DNA of 11,246 bases from Actinomycetota bacterium (GTDB taxonomy: Bacteria > Actinomycetota > Thermoleophilia > Solirubrobacterales > 70-9), in assembly GCA_005884985.1 (NCBI GenBank), contig VAYK01000124.1, positions 1-11,246 on the forward strand. Direction: 5' to 3'. The notes below the pieces were generated by a model. The model ran no database searches. It was not told where the DNA came from and saw nothing but the letters and a program-made list of their open reading frames with translations. Made by a program: the position numbers and the translations under genes. The first letter of the stretch is position 1. The number at the start of each line of letters is the position of its first letter. Of this stretch, positions 1-6,039 are shown one piece after another.

Positions 1-88
1 CAATGGGCTCGCCCGTGCCGGTATCGCGGTAGCGGATCGTTCCCTGGGGAATGCGGATCTCGTTCAGGCTGCTGGTCGGCCGGGCCAT
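1..88 (-). CDS. alpha/beta hydrolase, N-terminal fragment (runs off the left edge)
   Basis: Reading leftwards from an ATG at 88-86 gives 29 open codons up to the window edge. A strong Shine-Dalgarno sequence, GAGGAGGG (100-93), sits 4 nt before the ATG. The visible residues include GTIRYRDTGTGEPI at about 16-29. That is the usual first beta-strand and turn of alpha/beta hydrolases, just before the HG oxyanion motif, which would lie outside the window. The catalytic Ser, Asp and His cannot be seen, so no substrate can be given. The gene is divergent from the tetR-family gene at 147, and the 58 bp between them hold two operator-like sites, so it is the probable regulatory target. Family assignment from so short a piece is an inference; the existence of a gene here is better supported because of the ribosome binding site. 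Confidence 0.6.
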   Translation of the reverse strand, partial: MARPTSSLNEIRIPQGTIRYRDTGTGEPI

Positions 89-111
89 CTGTCCCTCCTC
101 AGCAGTAGGTT

Positions 112-150
112 TCATACAGGCAGTACGTAACTATCATACAGACGGTATGA
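112..150. promoter_or_regulatory. two tandem operator-like sites between the hydrolase gene and tetR
   Basis: Positions 134-150 form an inverted repeat, TCATAC-N5-GTATGA, that overlaps the tetR start codon at 147. Exactly 22 bp upstream, 112-128 repeats the left half perfectly and the right half partly (TCATAC-N5-GTACGT). Two sites about two helical turns apart, next to a tetR gene and its divergent neighbour, fit autoregulation plus control of the hydrolase gene. A possible leftward promoter (TTGACT at 157-152, GATAGT at 135-130, 16-nt spacer) would overlap the downstream site, so binding would block it. The repeats are seen directly; the role is inferred. Confidence 0.6.
132..137 (+). promoter_or_regulatory. 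-10-like TATCAT for tetR, probably leaderless
   Basis: TATCAT ends 9 nt before the ATG at 147, and there is no Shine-Dalgarno sequence before that ATG. This spacing would place transcription initiation at or next to the start codon, as in the leaderless mRNAs common in Actinobacteria. No convincing -35 element was seen. The element lies between and partly within the operator-like sites. Confidence 0.4.
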
Positions 151-743
151 AAGTCAAGAGGACCCAGGCGGAGAGGTCAGAGGCCACGCGGGCGGCCCTG
201 ATGGCCGCCGCGCGCAGCCTGTTCGCCGAGAGGGGCTATGCCGGGGTCGGCACCGAGGAGCTCGTCCGGGCCTCCGGCGTCACCAGGGGCGCCCTCTACC
301 ACCACTTCGACGGCAAGACGGACCTGTTCGGCGCCGTCTTCGAGGAGGTCGAGCGCGAGCTCGCAGAGCGATTTGCCGCCGAGGCGCTGTCCAAGCAGGA
401 TCCCTGGGAGGCGTTGCTCGCCGCGCTGGAGATGTTCCTCGACGTCTGCGTCGAGCCCGAGGTGCAGCGGATCGCGCTGCTCGACGCGCCCTCGGTCCTG
501 GGCTGGGAGGCCTGGCGGGAGATCGAGGCACGCTACGGCCTCGGGTTGATCAAGCTCGCGCTGCAGAACCTGATCGGCGCGGGGGTGGTGGAGCCTCAGC
601 CGGTCGAGCCGCTCGCCCACGCGATCCTCGGCACGCTCGCCGAGGCGGGCCTCTACGTCGCTCGCGCCGATGACGTCGGCGCCGCGCGGGCCCAGATGGG
701 CGCGGTGCTGCGCCGGATGCTCGAGGGGCTTCGCTCCCGCTAG
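147..743 (+). CDS. TetR-family transcriptional regulator
   Basis: A 198-residue cytoplasmic DNA-binding repressor of normal TetR length. The N-terminal helix-turn-helix domain spans about residues 10-61. It includes GYAGVGTEELVRASGVTRG (30-48) and then ALYHHFDGKTDLF, the signature of the recognition helix and the start of helix 4. The remainder is a helical ligand-binding and dimerisation domain whose ligand cannot be predicted. The ATG at 147 is chosen because family homology starts just after it. An upstream in-frame ATG at 51 would add 32 unrelated residues and run through the divergent hydrolase gene and the operators. The gene is divergent from the hydrolase and convergent with the formate dehydrogenase gene, with 10 bp between the two stop codons. 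It probably represses itself and the hydrolase gene. The family is certain; the regulon is inferred. Confidence 0.9.
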   Translation: MKVKRTQAERSEATRAALMAAARSLFAERGYAGVGTEELVRASGVTRGALYHHFDGKTDLFGAVFEEVERELAERFAAEALSKQDPWEALLAALEMFLDVCVEPEVQRIALLDAPSVLGWEAWREIEARYGLGLIKLALQNLIGAGVVEPQPVEPLAHAILGTLAEAGLYVARADDVGAARAQMGAVLRRMLEGLRSR

Positions 744-753
744 CGCGGCGCGG

Positions 754-1956
754 TCAATCTTCGCCGAAGCGTGCCGCCTCTTCCGAACCCTCGGTCGCAT
801 CACCGGCGCTGTAGGAATGAGCACCGGCTCCGGCCAGGGCGCCGCCCTCGACGATCAAATACTCCTCGCGCAGCGGTCGCCCGTCGAAGAAGCACTCGAG
901 GATCTCGCGCGTCCCGGCCGCGTAGCGGGCCTGGGCCGAGAGGCTCGTGCCGGAGACGTGGGGAGTCATGCCGTGGTGGGGCATCGACCGCCAGGGATGG
1001 TCCCGCGGAGCCGGCTGAGGGAACCAGACGTCACCGGCGTACCCGGCAAGCTGTCCGCTCTCGAGCGCTCGCGCAACCGCGTCGCGATCGCAGATCTTGC
1101 CGCGAGCGGTGTTCACAAGGTAGGCGCCGCGCTTCATCTTGCCGATCAGCTGGTCGTTGAACAGGTGCTCGGTCTCGGGGTGAAGCGGCGCGTTGATCGT
1201 CACCACGTCGCAGGCCTCGACCAGCGACTCGACCGTCGGGTGGTAGGTGACGCCCAAATCCGTTTCCACCGTTTCCGGGAGGCGATGTCGATCTGTGTAG
1301 TGCAGCCCGACCTCGAACGGCTTCAGGCGTCGCAACACCGCCGAGCCGATGCGCCCGGCGCCGACGGTGCCCACCTGCATCCCCTCTATGTCGTAGGAGC
1401 GCGATACGCAGTCGGCGATGTTCCAGCCGCCGTCAATCACGACCTCATAGGACGGGATGTAGTTGCGCACCAAGGCCAGGATCATCATCACCACGTGCTC
1501 GGAGACGCTGATGCTGTTGCAGTAGGTGACCTCGGCGACCGTGATCCCGCCCTCCATCGCGGCCTGGAGATCAACGTGGTCAGAGCCAATGCCCGCCGTG
1601 ATCGCCAGCTTCAGGTTCGGGGCCTTGGCGATCCGCTCCGCGGTCAGGTAGGCGGGCCAAAACGGCTGCGAGATCACCACTTCGGCCTCTCCGAGCTCGC
1701 GCTCGAATACCGAGTCGGGCCCATCCTTGTCCGCGGTCACGATCAACTCGTGCCCCCGCTCCTCGAGGAACTTCCTCAGCCCGAGTTCGCCCGAGACGGT
1801 GCCCAGAAGCTCGCCCGGAGTGAAGTCGATCCGCTCCGGGGTGGGCGTGGTCTGCCCGTCCCAGTAGCGCTCGATCTTCGGGATCTCGTCGCGAGGATAG
1901 GCCGGCGGATAGCCGTCGACCGGATCCTGGTATAGGACGCAGAGAATATTGGACAT
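754..1956 (-). CDS. fdh: NAD+-dependent formate dehydrogenase (EC 1.17.1.9)
   Basis: A 400-residue soluble, cofactor-metal-free enzyme that oxidises formate to CO2 and makes NADH. The sequence follows the well-known Pseudomonas sp. 101 enzyme closely along its whole length: GPDSVFERELGEAEVVISQP near 79-98, PFWPAYL at 98-104, and TYCNSIS at 144-150 with the substrate-binding Asn147. The Rossmann motif GAGRIG is at 199-204. Asp222 follows the second strand, as expected for NAD+ preference. Catalytic Arg285 (NTARGK), Gln314 and His333 (TPHVSG) are all present. A Shine-Dalgarno GGAGG (1969-1965) lies 8 nt before the ATG. No formate-producing gene, molybdenum-type FDH or serine-cycle gene sits beside it, although glyA and folate one-carbon chemistry are 6 kb away. 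Third positions are somewhat less G/C-rich than in the neighbours, which could mean transfer but is weak evidence. Confidence 0.95.
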   Translation of the reverse strand: MSNILCVLYQDPVDGYPPAYPRDEIPKIERYWDGQTTPTPERIDFTPGELLGTVSGELGLRKFLEERGHELIVTADKDGPDSVFERELGEAEVVISQPFWPAYLTAERIAKAPNLKLAITAGIGSDHVDLQAAMEGGITVAEVTYCNSISVSEHVVMMILALVRNYIPSYEVVIDGGWNIADCVSRSYDIEGMQVGTVGAGRIGSAVLRRLKPFEVGLHYTDRHRLPETVETDLGVTYHPTVESLVEACDVVTINAPLHPETEHLFNDQLIGKMKRGAYLVNTARGKICDRDAVARALESGQLAGYAGDVWFPQPAPRDHPWRSMPHHGMTPHVSGTSLSAQARYAAGTREILECFFDGRPLREEYLIVEGGALAGAGAHSYSAGDATEGSEEAARFGED

Positions 1957-2064
1957 GCTCTAAGCCTCCGGTTGAATCGCGGCAGCGTCGCAGTCGTCGT
2001 CCAGCGGCAGTCTCGCACGCGCTGGTTGTGTGCCGAGGTCCGATTGCGGCCCGCGAGCCGCCGC

Positions 2065-2070
2065 TAACAT
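2065..2070 (+). promoter_or_regulatory. -10-like TAACAT for rpmE, probably leaderless
   Basis: TAACAT ends 8 nt before the rpmE ATG at 2079 and no purine-rich ribosome binding site is present. The arrangement matches those before tetR and the PLP-enzyme gene in this window. A TTGCGG at 2044-2049 is a poor -35 candidate, with only a 15-nt spacer. The motif is seen; promoter activity is inferred. Confidence 0.4.
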
Positions 2071-2078
2071 CAGTGGTG

Positions 2079-2285
2079 ATGAAGACCGGGATCCACCCCG
2101 AGTACGTGCTCGCCCACGTTCGCTGCTCGTGCGGGAACGAGTTCTACACGCGCTCCACGAAGCCGGAGCTGCACGTCGAGATCTGCTCGGCGTGCCATCC
2201 GTTCTACACGGGCAAGCAGAAGCTTCTCGACACAGGTGGCCGGGTTGAGCGCTTCAAGCGTCGCGCGGCGCGGAGCAAGCGCTAG
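2079..2285 (+). CDS. rpmE: 50S ribosomal protein L31, zinc-binding type
   Basis: A 68-residue protein of the large ribosomal subunit, located at the subunit interface. The sequence begins MKTGIHPEY and contains CHPFYTGKQKLLD (39-51) and GRVERF, all signatures of L31. Four cysteines (Cys16, Cys18, Cys36, Cys39) form the zinc site, so this is the C+ form. The ATG at 2079 is chosen because family homology starts exactly there; upstream in-frame starts at 2028, 2073 and 2076 would only add unrelated residues. It leads the run of translation genes, and the DUF1385 gene starts 70 bp later. Just after the stop codon, 2286-2298 can form a short GC hairpin (CCCAC/GTGGG) without a T-tract, so partial termination is possible but unproven. 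Confidence 0.95.
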   Translation: MKTGIHPEYVLAHVRCSCGNEFYTRSTKPELHVEICSACHPFYTGKQKLLDTGGRVERFKRRAARSKR

Positions 2286-2355
2286 CCCACCGGGTGGGGC
2301 AGCCAGCGGTGCCGGAAACGAAAGCGACGCCTTGGCGCTGCCGAAGGAGTAGACG

Positions 2356-3381
2356 GTGACCGAACGGGTCCAGAGTCCTCCGTCCGTCGACGCCGTCCCG
2401 GCGCTCGACGGACATCCGCGCCTCGCCGAGGCGCGGATGCCGGACGGGATGCCGGTGGCCAGCCGCGACGCGCCCGTGGGCGGCCAGGCGGTGCTCGAGG
2501 GCGTGATGATGCGCGGCGTCTCGACCTGGGCGGTGGCGGTGCGCAAGCCGGACGAAGAGATCGAGGTGACCTCGGAGCCGCTGGTTTCGTGGGCCAAGCG
2601 CAACCGGGCGCTCCGCTGGCCGGTGATCCGCGGCGTGGTCGCGCTGGCTGAGTCGCTTCGGATCGGCTTCCGGGCCCTGGCGATCTCCGCCAACGCGCAG
2701 ATCGAGCCCACCGAAGGCGAGGACCCGGAGCCGATCGGCGGCTTCGTCTGGGGGGTCACCGTGGCGCTGTCCCTGATCCTCGCGATCGGCATCTTCTTCG
2801 TCGTCCCAGTGGGGGCGACCAGCCTGATCAAGGACCAGCTCGGCTCCCCGGTGCTCTTCTGGCTCGTCGAGGGCGTTCTGCGCACGGCGATCTTCATCGG
2901 CTACATCGCGGCGATCAGCCGCCTCCGGGACCTGCGGCGCGTGTTCGAGTACCACGGCGCCGAGCACAAGACGATCTCCTGCTACGAGGCGGGCGACCGG
3001 CTGACGCCGGCGCGGGCCCAGCTCTACTCGCGCCTCCACCCCCGCTGTGGGACGAGCTTCCTGCTGGTCGTCATGGTGGTTGCGATCTTCGTCTTCGCGC
3101 CGCTCGGCCTCCCGGCCTGGTACTGGCTGCTCGCATCGCGGATCCTCGGCATTCCGCTGATCGCCGGCATCTCCTACGAGGTGATCAAGTGGGCCGGGCG
3201 CAACCGCCGCAAGCGCTGGGTGCGCGCGGTGATGTGGCCCGGGCTGATGTTGCAGAACCTGACCACTCGTGAGCCCGACCGCGACCAGCTTGCGGTCGCG
3301 ATTGCCGCGCTCGAGGCCGTGCTGGCGGTGGAGAGTCCCGAGCAGGCCGCCGTGACCGGCGCGATCGAGATCGTCGCCTAG
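2356..3381 (+). CDS. DUF1385 (YqhQ-like) integral membrane protein of unknown function
   Basis: A 341-residue membrane protein. Its conserved motifs mark the DUF1385/YqhQ family: GGQAVLEGVMMR (42-53), EYHGAEHKTI (198-207), HPRCGTSFL (228-236) and WPGLMLQNLTTREP (294-307). Hydrophobic segments lie at about 131-153, 170-188 and 235-275. The His, Glu and Cys residues in the motifs suggest a metal site or catalytic centre facing the membrane, but this is inference and the biochemical role is unknown to me. The GTG at 2356 is supported by AAGGAG six nt upstream. The first 40 residues are not part of the conserved family and are encoded by two strong hairpins; ATGs at 2437 and 2449 are alternative starts. 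Its place between rpmE and prfA recurs in other bacteria as I recall, hinting at a link with translation. Confidence 0.88.
   Translation: MTERVQSPPSVDAVPALDGHPRLAEARMPDGMPVASRDAPVGGQAVLEGVMMRGVSTWAVAVRKPDEEIEVTSEPLVSWAKRNRALRWPVIRGVVALAESLRIGFRALAISANAQIEPTEGEDPEPIGGFVWGVTVALSLILAIGIFFVVPVGATSLIKDQLGSPVLFWLVEGVLRTAIFIGYIAAISRLRDLRRVFEYHGAEHKTISCYEAGDRLTPARAQLYSRLHPRCGTSFLLVVMVVAIFVFAPLGLPAWYWLLASRILGIPLIAGISYEVIKWAGRNRRKRWVRAVMWPGLMLQNLTTREPDRDQLAVAIAALEAVLAVESPEQAAVTGAIEIVA
2382..2439 (+). promoter_or_regulatory. two adjacent strong hairpins at the start of the DUF1385 gene
   Basis: Positions 2382-2394 pair with 2400-2413 (13 bp with a single bulged C at 2404 and a 5-nt loop). Immediately after, 2413-2425 is a perfect inverted complement of 2427-2439 (13-bp arms around one central base). 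The two share base 2413. They cover codons 9-28, upstream of the conserved part of the protein. They may control translation or transcript stability, or they may lie in a leader if the true start is the ATG at 2437 or 2449. Structure is seen; function is unknown. Confidence 0.5.
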
Positions 3382-3463
3382 CCCTAGCAGTTGATCAGCG
3401 TGCCGGTCCCCGTCCCCTGGTCGCGGGTGTCGAAGTCGGGCCGCCATCGCGATCGTCGTTGCC

Positions 3464-3478
3464 CGGACCGCCGGTCCG
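3464..3478. other. small perfect hairpin in the DUF1385-prfA gap
   Basis: CGGACC (3464-3469) and GGTCCG (3473-3478) pair around a GCC loop. It lies in the 178-bp gap (3382-3559), the longest non-coding stretch of the window. No T-tract follows, so it is not a canonical intrinsic terminator. Apart from this and the prfA ribosome binding site, I see nothing else in the gap: no small ORF with a ribosome binding site, no tRNA and no recognisable riboswitch. Confidence 0.3.
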
Positions 3479-3559
3479 CGAACACAACCCATCCAAGCGC
3501 GATTTCAGGCATAGGCCGCAAGCCGCGAATTCTCCCCTTCAGCCGTCACACTAGGAGGC

Positions 3560-4636
3560 ATGATCGAGGAGCTGGTCGACCAGATCGAGGGTCGCTTCGC
3601 GGAGCTGGAGCGGCAGATGTCGGACCCGGCGGTGATCGCCGATCGCGAGCGGTACGCCGAGGTCGGACGCGCGTACCGCCAGCTCGAGTCGGCCGCCAGG
3701 CTGGCCGAGCAGTGGCGGCGCGCCACCGACGACGCCGCGGGCGCGCGCGAGCTGCTGGCCGAGGACGGCGACGACCCGGAGCTGCGCAAGTTGGTGGCCG
3801 ACGCCCCCGGCCAGCTCGAGGAGCTCGGAGAGCAGATCCGCCTGGCGACGGTCGAGCGCGACCCGAACGACTCCAAGCACGTCCTGGTCGAGATCCGCGC
3901 CGGCGCGGGCGGTGACGAGGCGGCTCTGATCGCCGGCGACCTGTTCAAGATGCTCACCCGCTACGCGGAGCAGCGCGGCTTCGGGACCGAGGTCCTCTCC
4001 TCCTCGCCGGCCGAGGTCGGCGGCTTCAAGGAGGTGACCTTCGCGGTCAAGGGCGAGGGCGCTTACTCGGTGTTCAAGTACGAAGGCGGGACCCACCGGG
4101 TGCAGCGGGTGCCGAAGACGGAGTCGCAGGGGCGCATCCACACCTCCACAGCGACCGTGGCGGTGCTGCCCGAGGCGGAGGAGGTCGAGGTCGCGATCGA
4201 TCCGAACGAGCTTCAGGTGGACGTCCATCGCTCCTCGGGGCCCGGCGGCCAGTCCGTCAACACCACCGACTCCGCCGTGCGGGTGACGCACAAGCCGACC
4301 GGGATCGCCGTCTCGATGCAGGACGAGAAGTCGCAGCTTCAGAACCGCGATAAGGCCATGCGGGTGCTTCGCGCGCGCCTCTATGAGCAGAAGCTGGCCA
4401 AGCAGCAGGCCGAGATCGCCTCCGAGCGTCGCTCGCAGGTGGGCTCGGGCGAGCGCTCGGAGAAGATCCGGACCTACAACTTCCCCCAGGGCCGGGTCAC
4501 GGACCACCGCGTCAAGCTCACGGCCCACAACCTCGACCAGGTGCTGGCCGGCGACCTGCGCGAGTTCACCGACGCACTCGCCGGCGAGGAGAAGCGCCGG
4601 CGCCTCGCGGCGCAGGCGGCCGAGGCCGCGTCCTGA
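3560..4636 (+). CDS. prfA: peptide chain release factor 1 (RF1)
   Basis: A 358-residue class I release factor that reads UAA and UAG in the ribosomal A site and triggers peptide release. The N-terminal helical domain spans about 1-100. The codon-reading domain has PKT at 185-187, the RF1-type PxT tripeptide within the stretch HRVQRVPKTESQGRIHTS. The GGQ catalytic motif is at 229-231 in SSGPGGQSVNTTDSAVR. The C-terminal hallmark GSGERSEKIRTYNFPQGR lies at 295-312. Length and motifs are complete, so this copy should be functional. AGGAGG lies only 1 nt before the ATG, unusually close; CACACT at 3547-3552 could instead be a -10 element for a leaderless transcript. Codons 228-358 (4241-4633) are duplicated perfectly inside the downstream prmC. 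The prmC start follows the stop codon by 8 bp, so the two are probably cotranscribed. Confidence 0.97.
   Translation: MIEELVDQIEGRFAELERQMSDPAVIADRERYAEVGRAYRQLESAARLAEQWRRATDDAAGARELLAEDGDDPELRKLVADAPGQLEELGEQIRLATVERDPNDSKHVLVEIRAGAGGDEAALIAGDLFKMLTRYAEQRGFGTEVLSSSPAEVGGFKEVTFAVKGEGAYSVFKYEGGTHRVQRVPKTESQGRIHTSTATVAVLPEAEEVEVAIDPNELQVDVHRSSGPGGQSVNTTDSAVRVTHKPTGIAVSMQDEKSQLQNRDKAMRVLRARLYEQKLAKQQAEIASERRSQVGSGERSEKIRTYNFPQGRVTDHRVKLTAHNLDQVLAGDLREFTDALAGEEKRRRLAAQAAEAAS
4241..4633 (+). repeat. prfA 3' segment, source copy of a 393-bp perfect repeat
   Basis: This segment (codons 228-358 of prfA, without its stop codon) is identical to 5313-5705, 1,072 bp downstream. I compared it base by base and saw no difference. 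The match begins at 10 bases shared with prmC (CCCGGCGGCC, part of the P-G-G-Q codons in prfA) and ends at GGCCGCGTCC, also shared with prmC. Confidence 0.98.
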
Positions 4637-5130
4637 CAGCCGCCATGAGGACCGCCGGCTTGGTGAACGAAGCGCTCGCCGCGGCGACCGATGCGTTCGC
4701 GGCCGCGTCGGTCGAGATGCCGCGCTTCGACGCCGAGCTCCTGCTCGCCGAGGCGACGGGGTGGGATCGGGCGAGGCTGGCGGCCGAGCCCGAGGCGGGG
4801 ATCGATGCGGCGGCCGCCCGGCGGTTCGGCGAAATGGTGCGCCGCCGTGTCCGCCGCGAGCCCGTCGCCTACATCGTGGGTCGAAAGGGATTTCGCCGGC
4901 TTGAGCTCGCGGTCGACCGCCGAGCTCTGATCCCGCGCCCGGAGACGGAGCTCCTGGTCGAGATCGCTCTGGAGCTCGAGCCCCGAACCGCGCTCGACGT
5001 CGGCACAGGGTCCGGTGCCGTGGCGCTGGCGGTCGCGGACGAGCTGCCGCAGTGCGAGGTGACCGGGACCGATATATCGCCGGCGGCGCTCGATCTGGCG
5101 CGCGAGAACTCCGAGCGGCTCGGCATCGAC

Positions 5131-5322
5131 GGCCGCGTCCGCTTCGAGCGGGGGACGGTGCCCGACGGCCGGCGGTTCGACCTCGTGCTCGCGAACCTCC
5201 CGTACGTCGGCGAGGACGAGTGGGAGCGCCTGGCGCCGGAGATCACCCGCTACGAGCCGCGCGAGGCTCTGGTGGCCGGCGCTGACGGGGTCGAGGCGAT
5301 CGCCTCGACCGTCCCGGCGGCC
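5131..5322 (+). repeat. prmC internal segment, first copy of a 192-bp perfect repeat
   Basis: Identical to 5696-5887, 565 bp downstream, and includes the NLPY motif codons. The repeat starts with GGCCGCGTCC and ends with CCCGGCGGCC, both of which also border the prfA-derived repeat. The two repeat families therefore overlap by 10 bp at each junction. Confidence 0.98.
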
Positions 5323-5705
5323 AGTCCGTCAACACCACCGACTCCGCCGTGCGGGTGACGCACAAGCCGACCGGGATCGCCGTCTCGATGCAGGACGAGA
5401 AGTCGCAGCTTCAGAACCGCGATAAGGCCATGCGGGTGCTTCGCGCGCGCCTCTATGAGCAGAAGCTGGCCAAGCAGCAGGCCGAGATCGCCTCCGAGCG
5501 TCGCTCGCAGGTGGGCTCGGGCGAGCGCTCGGAGAAGATCCGGACCTACAACTTCCCCCAGGGCCGGGTCACGGACCACCGCGTCAAGCTCACGGCCCAC
5601 AACCTCGACCAGGTGCTGGCCGGCGACCTGCGCGAGTTCACCGACGCACTCGCCGGCGAGGAGAAGCGCCGGCGCCTCGCGGCGCAGGCGGCCGAGGCCG
5701 CGTCC
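5313..5705 (+). repeat. prfA-derived segment inserted in prmC (second copy)
   Basis: A perfect second copy of prfA codons 228-358, in direct orientation. In prmC's own frame it is read out of register and brings a stop at 5356-5358. In its original frame it encodes the RF1 GGQ region and C-terminus, but without a start codon at its beginning or a stop at its end, so it is not an independent gene. Confidence 0.98.
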
Positions 5706-5887
5706 GCTTCGAGCGGGGGACGGTGCCCGACGGCCGGCGGTTCGACCTCGTGCTCGCGAACCTCCCGTACGTCGGCGAGGACGAGTGGGAGCGCCTGGCG
5801 CCGGAGATCACCCGCTACGAGCCGCGCGAGGCTCTGGTGGCCGGCGCTGACGGGGTCGAGGCGATCGCCTCGACCGTCCCGGCGGCC
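5696..5887 (+). repeat. prmC internal segment, second copy
   Basis: A perfect repeat of 5131-5322. After 5887 the sequence continues as ordinary prmC (residue 227 onward), which shows that this copy joins the authentic 3' end of the gene. Confidence 0.98.
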
Positions 5888-6039
5888 CTCGCCGCTTTGG
5901 AACCGGGCGCCTCGCTCGCCCTGGAGGTCGGCGCGGGCCAGGCCGGCCCGGTCGCGGAGCTCTTGGTCGATCTCGGCCTCCACCAGGTCGAGGGGCGCCA
6001 GGACCTCGCCGGGATCCCCCGGGTGGTGCTCGGCAGTCA

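Noticed and set aside
51..146. N-terminal extension of the TetR protein from an upstream ATG
   Set aside because: The added 32 residues are not TetR-like, and the region is the start of the divergent hydrolase gene with its own strong ribosome binding site plus the operator sites.
2254..3492. Long open frame on the minus strand opposite DUF1385
   Set aside because: Its product is an Arg/His/Asp-rich shadow typical of high-G+C antisense frames, while the plus strand encodes a clear DUF1385 protein.
3382..3559. Possible tRNA or small RNA gene in the DUF1385-prfA gap
   Set aside because: No cloverleaf, no conserved T-loop or acceptor pairing; only one small hairpin is present.
5313..5887. Insertion sequence or other mobile element as the cause of the prmC insertion
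   Set aside because: The inserted bases are entirely prfA and prmC sequence; there is no transposase, no terminal inverted repeat and no foreign DNA.
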